Shown here in pieces: positions 22,071 through 34,550 of a DNA stretch of 64,000 bases. The DNA comes from Astrocystis sublimbata. Lineage: Eukaryota > Ascomycota > Sordariomycetes > Xylariales > Xylariaceae. A model generated the notes under the pieces. It made no database searches. It was not told the DNA's origin and saw nothing but the letters and a program-made list of their open reading frames with translations. The DNA lies in the NCBI GenBank assembly GCA_022453515.1, contig JAJNNY010000001.1, positions 62,001-126,000 of the forward strand, read 5' to 3'. The position numbers and the translations under genes are program-made. The number at the start of each line of letters is the position of its first letter. Positions within the stretch are counted from its first letter, which is position 1.

Positions 22071-23672
22071 ATGGCACCAGAAAAACTAAGCGCCTTCGAG
22101 GCTCGGCGGAGGGAGAACGTCGCCAACAATGCCAAACTCCTCAAAGACACAGCCGACCTCGGCGCCAAGATGCGCAAAGCCGCCGCTCCCGCCCCGCGAC
22201 CAGCAGCCCCGCGGAAGCGGAAGGCTGCCGAACCTGCGGTCCGCACCCGCGTCATGCCCGTGCGGCAGAGTGCGCGGCTGGCAGGCGCGAACTCTGACTC
22301 CAAAGATACGCTGGTGAAGCTGGAGGACGTGCCGGTGGAGTTGAAGGACAGAGAACCGAAGAGGGTGCGCACCAATGGGGACCTCAAGCTATCGAATCTC
22401 CAGGTCGAGGGCAAGAGGTGGGCGAATACGGATGCGCTGGCGAGTTTTGTGCAAGGCGCACAGCCGGGGGTCAGGACGTTTACCGACGATGATATCAAAG
22501 ATACCGATGACGAGAAGTTGAAGACGTTGCGGCAAGACTTGAGTGATCTGAGTCTGTTTGCAGGCTGGGTGCCAAATGGTGAGTCCACAGCAGACCTGCG
22601 CCGTTTGTATTGACTACATGGCTAACACAGTCTCACAGACATCAAGATCACACCCGAAAGAGTATACGCCTTGACGTTCCACCCGATGCTGGACAAACCT
22701 ATCATACTTGCCGGAGACAAAAAGGGCACCTTGGGCTTCTTCGACGGCTCGCAAAAGACGCCCGACTACCCCGAGGACGAGGACGAAGACTTCGAAGTCC
22801 CTCTGCCCCAAATAAGCGCTTTCGAAGTCCACAACCGCACCATCACCTCCATCAAGGTACCCCAATTCGACCCAAACTCCGTAATAACCAGCTCCTACGA
22901 CAGCTCCATCCGCTGCCTCGACCTGCCGACGCAGGTTAGCACCCAGCTCTGGGCGCCCGAGGCCGACGAGGACGAGCTGGGGATCTCGTGCATCGACATC
23001 TCCCCCGAAGCCAAAGACACGATAATATTCTCCACCCTCGAAGGCTCTCTCGGCCGCATCGACCGGCGGGAGGCCAAGGCCAAGGCCGAGATCTGGGGTC
23101 TCACGGACATTAAGATTGGCGGATTCTCCCTGCACCCGCTGCTGCCGCACCTGCTCGCGACCGCCTCGCTCGACCGCACCCTCAAGATCTGGGACCTGCG
23201 CATGGTCAAGGGCAAAGGCGAGCTGCGCCACCCGGCGCTGCTGGGCGAGCACACGTCGCGCCTCTCCGTGTCGCATGCCTCGTGGTCGCGGTCCGGGCAC
23301 ATCGCCACCTCGTCGTACGATGATACGGTCAAAATCTACGACTTCGCCGAGGCGGCCGCCAAGTGGAAGCCGGGTCACGATGTAACGGACAAGGAGATGG
23401 AGCCTGCGACGAGTATCAGGCACAATAATCAGACGGGCCGCTGGGTCACCATTCTGAAGCCGCAATGGCAGCATAATCCCGCCGACGGCGTGGCGAAGTT
23501 CGCAGTTGGCAATATGAATCGCTTCGTGGATGTTTTTGACGAGAAGGGCACCCAGCTCGCGCAGCTGGATGGCGATGGCATCACGGCTGTGCCGGCTGTC
23601 GCCGAGTTCCATCCGGTGAGGAATTGGGTTGCGGGCGGGAGCGCGAGTGGGAAGTTGACGCTTTGGATGTGA
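22071..23672 (+). CDS. CMR1: WD40 DNA damage-binding protein CMR1
   Basis: Two exons (22071-22578, 22639-23672) give 513 residues. The N-terminus is charged, with a basic KRKAAEPAVR region and an RQSARLAG motif typical of the Cmr1/WDR76 family, followed by an acidic DDDIKDTDDEK segment. The C-terminal part forms a WD40 propeller: YALTFHPMLDKPIILAGDKKGTLGFFD, SSYDSSIRCLDL, TASLDRTLKIWDLR, TSSYDDTVKIYDF and a final GGSASGKLTLWM. Yeast Cmr1 binds damaged DNA and gathers in a nuclear protein-quality compartment under replication stress. The same role is expected here by homology. It faces CDC7 tail to tail. A 373-codon frame on the opposite strand is a shadow of the GC-rich coding sequence. Confidence 0.9.
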
Positions 23673-24277
23673 GTGAGTGAGTGAGTGAGGCAGCGGTTTG
23701 TCGAGGAAGCCCGTGTCTGTTTGTCTGTATGGCACACAACGGGAGCGTGAATTGAAATGGGGTTTGGACTGTTGGCGTTGGAAGGAAAAGAGTGAGATGG
23801 GGTATTGCTATCTACAAGTTGCTATACTTGTCTGAGTAGGTAGAGAGGGACTCGAACATCCCAAGCGAAGCTGCTCAAGTCGATGTTTGATGATGATAAT
23901 CAGCTTGTATAATATCTAGTCCTCCTTATCTTGTATGTATTGCATAGAAGCCTCGGCTGGCCTTCGCTAACCATGTCTGGGAGCTATCATGAGAGATTTA
24001 GCATTTATCTTGCTGCCGAATTAATTAATCTACATTATATCATGCTTCGCCGTCGATGATAGCTTTTGCAGTACTTCTATATTCATTATACTTTGTTCTT
24101 TGTCATTCGGGGCGAGCGACAGGACGCACGCTGCCCCCTTGATCCCAGCGGGATATCGATTACATACATTAACACACATACAAAGAAGGGTATCTCCATC
24201 AACACACACCTCACCGTACCTCGACACATCACACGCTGCACTACCTCAACTTACTTCACATCCCCATCCCCATCCTA
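23673..24277. other. Convergent intergenic region CMR1/CDC7
   Basis: Begins with a short GTGA tandem repeat just past the CMR1 stop (about 23669-23690). The rest is AT-rich 3' sequence. No gene is seen. Confidence 0.55.
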
Positions 24278-25011
24278 TCATAACATCATAACCTCCTCCG
24301 CATCCACATCACCCTCATGCCCCTCCTGCCCCTCCTCCTCGTCCCCCAGCGACAAGAACGGATGCTTCAGGGCCTCGGCGGCACTGATGCGTCTCGTAGG
24401 GTCGAGATCCATGCACCTGTACAGAAACTCCACAGCCTCCTTCTCCTCGGGCGTCAACGCATTTCCACTTCCGGTCCCACTATCGCCACGGCCGCCATCA
24501 GAGCGACACGTCGACCACAACATGATCTTCTCAAAAGAGAAGCCCTGACCACTAATCGTAGGGATGGTATGATCGAACATGACGCCATGGAGCTGGCCCG
24601 CAAGCTTCATCCTCTTACTACCAAAAATCGTCGCAATCTCAATCATGGCCTCGACATCGTCTGCGGAATTAAAGAACGGGAAACGTCTACACAGTATAGT
24701 GAGGAGGATGACGCCCGCCGACCACACGTCGATCTTGGTCGTCTGCTCCGTGCACTTGAACAGGACCTCAGGGGCGCGGAAGCCCCTCGTGCCGGCGCGG
24801 TTGGCGCGGCGCGACGGCCGCGTGTCGACTTTCGGATACCCGGGGTTGAGCGTGTGTAGGGTGGTGAAGGCGACGGAGGTCTGCAGGCGCTGCTTGCGCA
24901 CGGCGCGGTCCTCGTGGCATAGGCACGGCTTGGACTCGGTGCCCTCGCGCTCGGCGAGCCCGAAGTCGACGAGCACGCCGCGCTTCTTGTCCGGGTCGTA
25001 CAGGAAGTTGG

Positions 25012-25048
<37 letters not shown>

Positions 25049-25932
25049 CACGGCGGCTAAGGCGACGAATAGGGAGCGTAGATATACGCGCGTGTCGTAG
25101 ACGTTCATCTTGGGGTAGTATTTTCGGAAGTCCTGGTGTCGGAAGTAGGGGAGGATGAGGAGGACTTGGTCGGAGTGCCGGAAGGCGGTGATGAGCGGAC
25201 ACACCGAGGGCGAATCGCGCAGGTCGTGCAGGAGTTCCAGCTCGTTGAGGATCCGCGCGGGCGACGACGTCACGTAGATCTTCTTGATGGCGACGAATTT
25301 GGGCCGTCGGCGGAGGCGGGAGCTGGGGGGCTGGGAGAGGGAGGCGGACGAGGAGGACTTGAGGGGCGGGGGCGTCCATTGCCCTTCGTCGGCGTCGAGG
25401 TCCCAGTTGTTGACGTAGTGGTCGTAGCGGATGTCCTCGGCTTTGTAGACGGTCGAGAAGGTGCCTGAGTAGATGGAGTGGGCGGTTAGTCACGAGAATG
25501 GGAGGAAGCGTTGAAAGCCATGGGTGGTCGGTCGAACTCACCTTCGCCAATGCGCTTGATCAGACGGTAGTCGTCGCGGAAATGGGGGAATGTCTGCTGC
25601 AGCTTCTCCATGTCCTGCTGGACGGTCATGTCTATGGCGTCGTCCTCGTCGGAGGAAGATTCGGAGGCGTTATCGTCGGCATCTTCTTCTTCGGCAGGGC
25701 GGCCCATGTCTTCGTCCGACTCGTCGTCGGCGCGCTGTGTCTGCGATTGGGACTCGGTCTGTGAGTGTGAATGTGACCTGGACCGTGGTGCGGCTGTGTC
25801 GGTTCGGTCGTCGTCTTCTTCTGAGGAGTGACGCGCATGCGCATCGTTCGCATGGGTGCTGAAGGACCGTTTTGTCGTCATGTTGCGGTCTTGTGATTCG
25901 CGGGTATTGTGGGCAGAGACATGAGCGGACAT
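24278..25932 (-). CDS. CDC7: CDC7-type serine/threonine kinase (DDK catalytic subunit)
   Basis: Two exons (25932-25542, 25464-24278) give 525 residues. The first 110 residues are Ser/Asp/Glu-rich and disordered. The kinase domain follows: IGEG|TFSTVYKAE glycine loop across the intron, VAIKK near 190, HRDIKPTNFLYD near 274, DFGLAE near 297, a long activation insert with CLCHEDRAVRKQR, then GTRGFRAPEV and DVWSAGVILL. The split activation loop (kinase insert) and the GFRAPEV form are hallmarks of Cdc7/Hsk1. With Dbf4, this kinase phosphorylates Mcm2-7 to fire replication origins. The start could also be a Met 17 codons in (MTTKRSF). It is divergent from the condensin gene across about 1.2 kb. 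Confidence 0.92.
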
Positions 25933-27092
25933 GACGATGGGTACGTTGTCGGTCTAGGTAGACAATGGCTTCATTCCTCCTCGCTGCTTCCTCTTCCCCC
26001 TTTCCTACCCGACCGAATTGCTGATGTCAGTCCAAAACAATCTCTCAACGAGAGACTCGTTTTGGTCCTGCAAGTGGTAACAAGTTGACGGTGCGACAGT
26101 TGTACTGTTACACTGCGTGTGTCTAGGATTATGTGAATAGGTATTTGCGAGAGTTAAGGTACAGAAGGCAGTTGAGGAATGGGGTGGACAAGAAATTGGA
26201 ATGCCGAGTTGAATGACACAGCAGATGGTGCACTTGAAAAGCAAAGAGAAGTGTGGCGGCGATGGGTGTTCTGGGATCGGAGAATTGGAGGATTGAAAGT
26301 CTGGTATCGTCTGCTGATTTAATGTTGTCTGCACTTTTCTGGTTCGTACTTGCTGACGGGGCTGATCCTTCCCAGCACATGGCCCGTCAGGGCGCGTCTC
26401 ACTGAGGCCGAGAGGCGGTCGTGGTAGTGGGGGATGCCGCTTACTGTGCTAATACAGTGCGGTATGCTGGAATTCCTGCCGCTGTGGCCGCCGGAGGATA
26501 TAGAACACACTGTGAAGCTAGGGGCCTGTCAGTGGACATCCATGCTAGCGGCATGGCAGGCTCGGCAGGTTGGCGGGGAAAGTGGGCTCTGCTGGTTCGC
26601 GTCGCAGGCGCAAGTGGAAAAGCCAATCTAAACAAAAACAAACGGTTGCCGAGGAGGGGCTGCTCCGAGCTGCAGGGCTGGCTGCCCACTCTGCGCCGCT
26701 CCCCGCTTGCTTTATTGATTAGGCGGTAAGTTGTGCCCGCCCATCATCGCCGGCGCATCACCGTCGCATGCGCATTGCATCTTTACCACAACCACACCCA
26801 ACAGTATAGTCGTCGTCTGACCGCTGTTGCTCAGGCATAGCAGCAATTCCATTCTCTTCGACTTAGTACTTACTTTTATTCTTGTCAATTTACTTTCGAA
26901 GTCCTCTCAGCTAGACGAAGACGACGATATCACCCACTTGACTGCACATAGCCAGCCGTTGCTCTCTGCAATCACATTTGTTTACTTTGGACCGGCGCAT
27001 TTTGTAGCCAGCCTTCGCCCTTACTTAACCACACTCTGTGATATCAGCAACACCACGGCACGGATTGAGGGGGCAGCGACAGAACATCCATC
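25933..27092. other. Divergent region between CDC7 and the condensin gene
   Basis: Holds the promoters of both genes. No coding sequence is supported. A weak MCB-like GACGCG element was not found on reading. The proximal part on the condensin side contains several pyrimidine tracts. Confidence 0.5.
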
Positions 27093-30000
27093 ATGGAGTC
27101 GATCGACTTCGACATCAACGATGCGCTCAAGCATTACATGAGCGACCCCGCCTCCATCGCCACGCCCGAGGCCGACGGCGCTCTGCTCGACTGCGAATCC
27201 GACCCCGAGTCGCTGTCCAACATCGCCCTCATCAACCCCGTCTTGAATCCCATCATCGACGCCGTCGCCGATAACCCGGACTCCATCACCCGGAGTGCCT
27301 ACTTCGACTCACTGCAGTTCCTACTCAAGTGCGCACCCACCTCCCTTCACTCCCTCGTACAAGAAGACCAAGACCAAGAGCCGCAGCCCCTGGCGTCCAG
27401 CGTCGCCCGTGCTGCTGCTGCTGCGAGTGCGAGTGCTAATGAGACTACTACAACCAACGTCGTACGCGAACCCATTTCTAAGTTATTCGTGCAATCCAGG
27501 TATACACAGTTTCTTCCCACACATGCTCTCAGCAAGATCTTCGACCTGGTCATGAGCGGCCTGTCCGCCGAGGCCGACGCCATCACCCAGGACCTCGAGT
27601 CCCCCGACGAGCAGGATGTCCTCGCCCATCACAAATCGCTCCTCGAGATCTACGGATTCCTCATCCAATGGACCATGGCCTGTGTCGAGACCAAGGCCGC
27701 CGAGAAATCCTCGGCTGCCCCCGTTTCGCGCGCCAGAGGTAAGGGCGCCAAGTCGAAGGCTGCCAAGCACGGCGACGACCACTGGGACAGCGCCGCTCAG
27801 CTGCAGTCCGCACTCGATGTCATGGCCAAGGTCATGAAGTTGAAGTTGGGCAAACTGTTCCTGACCACGAGCGAGCGCGACACCTTTGTCGGTCTCCTCA
27901 CTCGCCCCGTGTATATGGTACTCGAGAGCGAGCAGAGAGTCAAAAATACAGCCATCAGGATGCATGCTTTCAAAGTCCTTTGCATTGCGGTTAAGCACCA
28001 TGGTCACGGTTATGGTAGGTTGTTGGTCGGACACGACGAGCATGCCACCTTTGGATATCCGCTAACAAATCCGTGCAGCCGCCCAGATCTCCATCGTCCA
28101 GAACCTGACGTACTTTGAACACCTCTCTGAGCCCATGGCTGAGTTCCTTCATATCTTGTCTGAGCAGTACGACTATCCTCAACTGGCTGAGGAGATTCTG
28201 AGGGAAATTGGTAACAAGGAGTTCAACTCAAACGACACAAAAGGGCCCAAATCCGTGTCAACATTTATTGCCAAGCTCTCTGAGCTTGTGCCCAAACTAG
28301 TGATCAAACAGATGACCATGCTCGCGAAACAACTGGACAGCGAGGTCGGTATTCCAAGCCCTTCGCAAGATGATCATAACTGACCTGAACCTGGTGTAGT
28401 CACATACGCTGCGGAGTTCATTGATCGAGGTCTGCGGCAACATGATAACATATCTCAGCAAGCAAGAGGAACGGAGCGACAACCACAAGTCACAACTCAA
28501 TGCTTTCTTCGATGTGCTGGAGGAGCGGTTCCTGGATATCAACCCCTACTGCCGGTGTCGGGTCATGCAAGTATACCTGAAAATCTGCGAACTCGATCAA
28601 AAGTTCCCCAAGCGGAGGCAAAAGGCTGCTGAACTCGCTTGTCGGAGCTTAGGAGACAAGAGTAGCCACGTCAGGAGGAATGCTATTAAACTACAAGGAA
28701 CCCTGATCAAGACCCATCCATTCACGGTTTTACATGGCGCTCAGCTTTCGCGGAAGGATTGGCAGGGGCGACTAGACAAGGTTGATGCCGAACTAAATGC
28801 TCTGCAACCACCGGGAGGGGGACCTGGCTTGGGCGAAGACAGGACCAATACAACTGCTCTTGTCGATGAGCCCACACAGATTATGGATTCGCCACAAAAG
28901 CCGGCAGAGATGTCAGAAGAAGAGAAAGCTGCGGCCGTCCAGAAGGCCCAAGAAGACGCCGCCACATCCGAGGCGATCGAGAAGCTGACACTCACGAAGC
29001 GATATTACACGGATGCTCTCAAATTCATCGAGGTGCTACACGAGGCTACGGGCGTTGTCGTGCAACTACTCGGTTCGAAGAATAAGTCTGAAGTGATCGA
29101 AGCCATGGACTACCTGGAGATCGGCAATGCCTACAACATTGAAGACAACATGGTCGGCATCCGGCGTATGATGCGGCTCATCTGGACCAAGGGGAACAGT
29201 GACGAAGGCAAAGGTGTACAGACACATCTGATCGACTGCTACAAGCGTCTGTTCTTCGAGGCCCCGGATCACTTCAGCCCCAATGACGCAGCCATCTACA
29301 TTGCGAGGAACATGATCAGTCTCACATCGGGTACCACTCCCGCTGAATTGACAAGCTTGGAGCAATTGCTAGCCACCATGATGAAGCAGGGCATGATCTC
29401 AGATCGGGTAGTCACCAAACTATGGGATGTGTATGGGTTTCAGAAGCGAGAGATATCACGGTCTCAGCGAAGAGGCGCGATCATTGTGCTGGGCATGCTT
29501 GCGACCGCATCACCCGAGATAGTGGTCGGCGAGATGGAAACGATGTTACGGTTCGGTCTAGGATCCCATGGCCGATCCGATCTTCAACTCGCCAAATACA
29601 CGTGTATTGCGCTGCGGAGACTGAACCCGACGGGCCGCCAGGCCAAGGACTCATCGGTCACATTTAGTCGGCTCCCAAACGAGCACGCTGTGCTGGCTAA
29701 ACTCGCTGCCATTACCGAGGTACCGAGCGAGAGCAAGGAGTGGTTTGGCGTAGCTGAACAAGCGATCAACGCTATATACGCACTCGCCAAGCATCCCGAT
29801 ATCTTGTGCACGGATATCATCCGTCGGCGGACCAAGGTCGTCTTCGCCGCGCAGCAGCAGCATCAGAAGTCACCATCCTCGCGGCCAGGGTCGAGGCCAG
29901 GGTCGCGAGATGACCCTACAATGACTGCAGCGGGCACCCATGGCATGACGCAAGACTTGAAAACAATGGCTCTCGATGCGCCGACGCAGACTATCGACCA

Positions 30001-31171
30001 ACCCACACCCGAACCCCCAGCGGAGCCAAAGGAAAAAGCAGCCATCGCCTTATCACAACTGCTCTTCGTCGTCGGACACGTGGCGATAAAGCAGATCGTG
30101 CATCTCGAGCTGTGCGAACTAGACTTCAAGCGACGCAAGCAGGAGAAGGAAAAAGAAGCTTCTGCTAACAAGCCCGACGAATCGCGCGTCTCCACCGCGA
30201 CGGGCGGTGGCCGGAAGAGCAAAGGCGGTGCTGCCGCCGCCGCTGCAGCAGCCGAAGATCCCGGCGACGAGCTCGACCTCATCGGCGGGACGACAGAGGA
30301 TGATTTCACAGAAGCGATGGCGCATATCCGCGAACGAGAGCTGCTGTTCGGGCCGCAGTCGCTGCTGGCCAACTACGGGCCATTGGTGGCGGAGATCTGC
30401 GCGCGCAGCGACATCTACAAGGACAAGAGCCTGCAGGCCGCCGCGACGCTGTGCCTGGCCAAGCTGATGTGCGTGTCGGGCGAGTACTGCGAGGCGCACC
30501 TGCCGCTGCTCATCACCATCATGGAGCGCAGCCCCAACCCGACGGTGCGGTCGAATGTTGTTATCGCGCTGGGCGACATGGCTGTCTGCTTCAACCACCT
30601 CATTGATGAGAACACGGATTTCCTGTACCGTCGGCTGGCGGATAGCGATTTGTCGGTGAAGCGCACGTGTCTGATGACGCTTACGTTCTTGATTCTGGCA
30701 GGGCAGGTCAAGGTTAAGGGACAGTTGGGGGAAATGGCGAAGTGTCTTGAGGACGAGGATAAGCGCATTGCGGACCTTGCCAGGATGTTCTTCTCGGAGC
30801 TGTCGACGAAGGATAATGCGGTTTATAACCACTTTGTCGATATGTTTAGTTTGTTGTCCGCCGGCCAGATGGATGAGGAGCCGTTTAAGAGGATTGTTAA
30901 GTTCTTGCTTGGGTTTGTTGAGAAGGTGAGACTCTTATCTACTTACCTCCATTTCTTCTCTTGCGCCCACTAGTTGGCTAACATATGCATTTCGCAGGAC
31001 AAACACGCCAGACAGCTCGCCGACAAGCTCGCTGCCCGTCTCCCGCGCTGCGAGACGGAGAGGCAGTGGAACGACGTCGCGTACGCCCTCGGCCTGCTGC
31101 AGCATAAGAACGAGGATATCACGAAGATTGTGAGCGAGGGGTTTAAGGTCGTGCAAGGCGTCGCGGCGTAG
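27093..31171 (+). CDS. CND1: Condensin complex subunit 1 (CAP-D2/Cnd1/Ycs4)
   Basis: Four exons (27093-28014, 28079-28344, 28400-30925, 30998-31171) close in phase to 1295 residues, typical for the family. The N-terminal region opens with MESIDFDINDALKHYMSD. The central part is a long series of HEAT-type helices (MQVYLKICELDQKFPKRR, SSHVRRNAIKLQGTLI, DYLEIGNAYNIEDNMVGIRR). The C-terminal Cnd1 domain includes SDIYKDKSLQAAATLCLAKLM, NPTVRSNVVIALGDMAVCFN and DEDKRIADLARMFFSELS. A low-complexity KSKGGAAAAAAAAED spacer lies near residue 1030. The protein binds the kleisin in condensin and drives mitotic chromosome compaction. The second intron uses the less common donor GTCGGT, chosen because it alone keeps frame. 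Confidence 0.94.
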
Positions 31172-31396
31172 GGTGCTGAGGTGGCTTTGAGGAAGAGGTG
31201 AGGTGGTGGGTGATGGGTTATGTTATGATCATGATTGTGATACCAGGATGTCGGAGTTGGGGCGTTTGCGAGTTCAATGTGGGTGATGGGTGGGCGATGG
31301 ATGATGAAAATTATGCGTAGAGAGAATTTTTGATACACGAGTATTTCTATTTTATCCTCTGCTTTGCTGTGGTTGTTATGATTACTTCGGGAAGTC

Positions 31397-31849
31397 TACT
31401 GGGGCGGGCGCACTTTCTCTTTGGACCTTTGGACTCGTCATCTGAAAGAGACGGAAGTCTTGGGCTATCACTCATGCGATTACACTTCAAAAGCAATGAA
31501 GATGAGAGCAGTGGTGCAAGTGTTGGAGGCATTGCCAGCTGCCCACGCCCAAGGCCTCGTCTTGGTAGGCGGTCACTCGCTTTTGGCATCGTTGATCGGT
31601 CTCAGCTCTGACCAGGTTCTCGAATGGGAGGTCGTCACAGCTACCGGCGAACACCTTGCGGCGACCCCATCCCATAACTCAGACTTGTACTGGGCGCTGT
31701 TGGGTGGCGGCGGCGGCACGTATGCAGCTGTGCTTTCTGTGACAACCAAAGGACAACTTAGGACTTTATTTCAATGTTGGCTAAGTAAGTACCTGATGGC
31801 AACACCAACTGCTCGTGCTTTGTCAGGTACCTCCTTGGTTGTCAATTGA
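31397..31849 (+). pseudogene. Broken FAD-linked (BBE-type) oxidoreductase remnant
   Basis: Only the middle of an FAD-binding oxidase is left. The readable frame has KAMKMRAVVQVLEALPAAHA, then GLSSDQVLEWEVVTATGEH and WALLGGGGGTYAAVLSV, clear hallmarks of the fungal 6-hydroxy-D-nicotine-oxidase-like (BBE) family. Missing are the N-terminal FAD domain, the segment that normally separates the GLVVVGG strand from GGHS (here fused as LVLVGGHS) and the whole substrate/BBE C-terminus. Upstream, the frame breaks near 31420, with a duplicated CTTTGGAC. After AVLSVTTK the sequence loses homology and stops. Such oxidases often sit in secondary-metabolite clusters, and an intact MFS exporter follows directly. 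That this was once a cluster is inference. Confidence 0.75.
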
Positions 31850-32019
31850 AATGCCCTCCATGCCATTCCCTGTTTCTTTATCGAGAACCAACTGCTGCCC
31901 TCCACCGCATAACAGCGTTAGGCAGTTGTGCATTTCCTCTTGCCATTCCGCTCCGATGCAGTAGTTCGTCATCACTTCCGCGAGAGAACGGTGCTCACTC
32001 CCTATTAACAGCTCTAGAT

Positions 32020-33963
32020 ATGGGCCTCGACATGGGAGGTTCGGACACTGCGTCCACCAAGTCGTCGGGTGACAATGCTGCTGCCGCCGCCAGGGCAGCA
32101 TCTCCAAGTGCCAAGGTATCCCCAAATGACAAAGTATTTGAAAGTCCCGAAGTCACAGTCGAACCGCCGAACCAGAACGCGTACCAGCGAGATTATCGAT
32201 TCTGGTCCGTCATTTTTGCCCTTTGCACAATGCAAGTGTTATGTTCGTTGAAAAATACCGTCGTAGTTACCTCCTTGCCCACCATTGTTCGGCAATTGGG
32301 CTTGGGAAGCAACTACATATGGGTCACGAACATATTCTTCCTCACCACGTAAGCTCCAAGTTCTTCTTCTTTGCAGTAACGTATACAATTAATATCCTAC
32401 TACTCGAACTTTGAGAATGACGATACTGATATAAATCCAGTTCCGTCGTGCAGCCGCTCACTGGCCAGTTGGCGGGTTTCTTCGGTCGTCGGCATGTTGC
32501 ATTGTTCGTCGTTGCCGTGTATACGCTTGGCAGCGGTCTTGCAGGAGGGGCAAATGGACCAGCCATGCTGATCGCCGGACGTGCTGTGCAAGGCGCAGGC
32601 AGCGGAGGCATGACGGCTATCATGGGCATTGTCATCTCCGATCTTGTCCCGCTTCGCCAGAGGAGCAGTTATCAAGCCATTCTTGCCCTGACTTATGCAG
32701 TTGGCCTGGCTATCGGTCCCGTTGTGGGCGGCGCCATTGTCCAGAACACGACTTGGAGATGGGTTCGTGATTGACTTGGTCCCAGATTCGAGACTGCAGC
32801 CACTGACAGCATGCATATATTTATAGGTCTTTTACATCAACCTCCCTGTTGATGGTGTGTCCCTCATCCTGTTGTGGTTATTCTTGCGTGTCAAATGGGA
32901 CAGGGAGACCAGGACGTGGGATAAGCTCAAGCGAATCGACTTCGCGGGCAATGGCCTCTTGTTAGCATCCTCGGTGTCGGTGCTCATCGCGCTGACTTGG
33001 GCTGGCTCCGTGTACCCATGGTCATCTTACCGTGTCCTGGTTCCATTCATAGTCGGCCTCATAGGCCTTGCTGACTTCTTCTGGTTGGAAGGCTCCTCGT
33101 GGGTGCGGGAGCCTGTGATGTAAGTGCATTGGAGATCTGTTTTTCCAGCCGCGATCTGAGTACTGACTCGAATTATGCGCAGGCCTCCTCGACTCTTTGC
33201 AAACCGTACCTCTGCGGTGATATATGTCAACACCTTCATCATTTCGATGCTGAACTACTGGATTTTCTTTTTCCTCCCCCTCTATTTCCAAACCGCCCAG
33301 CTATCCACACCCACCCGCGCCGGCGTGCAGATCCTACCCATTACCCTTATTGCTGTGCCCGGCGCCGCCGTCGGCGCAGTTGCCCTGACCAAATGGGGCC
33401 GGTATAAGTTGCTCCATATCATCGGCTTTGCTTTCCTCACAGCTGGTCTCAGCTCCTTTGCTGCGCTTGACAGGAATTCGAGTACCGGAGAATGGGTTGG
33501 CCTCCAGATCGTCCCATATATCGGCGCTGGCATGATTCTGGACACCCTCCTGCCGGCCTTCCAGGCAGGCGTAGAGGAGGTGGACTCGGCGACGGCCGCC
33601 GCGAGCTGGTCTTTCATCCGCAGCTTCGGGAACATATGGGGTGTTGCCATTCCGGCCGCGATCCTCAACATCTACAGCGACCAGTACGCTGCCGATCTCG
33701 TTTCTGATCCAAAAGCAAGATCGTTGTTACAGAACGGCGATGCGTACTCTAGCGCAACGCGGGATTTCGTCTTGTCGTTTCCCGAGCCAACGCGCAGTCA
33801 GATCATCGAGGTGTTTACGAGAGCCATCAGTAAGGTGTTTCTTATTGGCGTAGCATTTCCGGCATTGGCATTGTTGCTATCCTTTATTGAGCGCGAGGTG
33901 AAACTTCGAAATGAATTGGACACCGAGTTCGGACTTGAAGACAGGGAGAACACAAAATCTTGA
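32020..33963 (+). CDS. MFS drug/toxin exporter of the 14-TM (DHA2-like) type
   Basis: Four exons (32020-32348, 32441-32762, 32827-33119, 33183-33963) join in phase to 574 residues. After a hydrophilic N-terminus of about 65 residues, the membrane part begins at YRFWSVIFALCTMQVLCSLKN. Motif A is LTGQLAGFFGRRH, motif C-like LTYAVGLAIGPVVGGAI follows, and WRWVFYINLPVDG is the usual block of fungal 14-TM exporters. The length and about 14 hydrophobic spans fit drug:H+ antiporters that export metabolites or fungicides. The start is set at the first ATG of the clean frame (MGLDMGGSD); a second ATG lies four codons in. It lies about 170 bp after the FAD-oxidase remnant, so its original substrate pathway may be lost. 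Confidence 0.88.
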
Positions 33964-34550
33964 TGGGGTTCGCAGGGGAGGCAAGGGGGCGAGAAGCTTT
34001 CAACTATCAAAAAGCAATTATTTATTTTGACACAACAAGGCGGGCGTACTCGGGAACATTACCAACAGAGCCGACATGGGGCAAGTCATGAGCCATATAC
34101 CACGTATTGACACACCTCACAGAGTAGCGTTATCCTTCGTTTCTAGTCATCCATCACGCAGGATGCTGATAAGTTTCAATCTCCAGAAACAAAGTGACAA
34201 TTAGGTAGAGAATCCAGAACGTATTAGCAATAAATTTGCTCTTTCAAAGCATGGCTATCTAATAATCGAATCGCTAGCTATAAGATAAGATGTCAGCACT
34301 TCAACCAGGAGTGGTGAGAATAATCGAAATGCACAAAAGAAAATGAAATAAAAAACAGGAGATGAAGCCCTAGCAGGACCCTTTGATATGTTCCAGCTGA
34401 TTTGAAGAAGTCGATGCCCTGTTGCCTCTTTAGCCTGTTCTCCGAATTGCGGACTGCTCGTGTTGACGCATGAGCTACTCTTTTCGTATTGGCTGCCTGC
34501 ACTGGTAGCAAGACAAGCAACGCGTAGATTCTAGGAGGATCTCAAAAATA
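33964..34550. other. Convergent intergenic region
   Basis: AT-rich spacer between the MFS exporter (+) and the alpha-kinase (-). No gene is supported. Confidence 0.5.

Noticed and set aside
22614..23735. Long open frame opposite CMR1
   Set aside because: GC-rich antisense shadow; Arg/Gly-rich with no family pattern, while the plus strand encodes a clear WD40 protein.
24768..25550. 260-codon minus-strand frame overlapping CDC7
   Set aside because: Same strand but a different frame from CDC7; Arg/Pro/His-rich without domain features.
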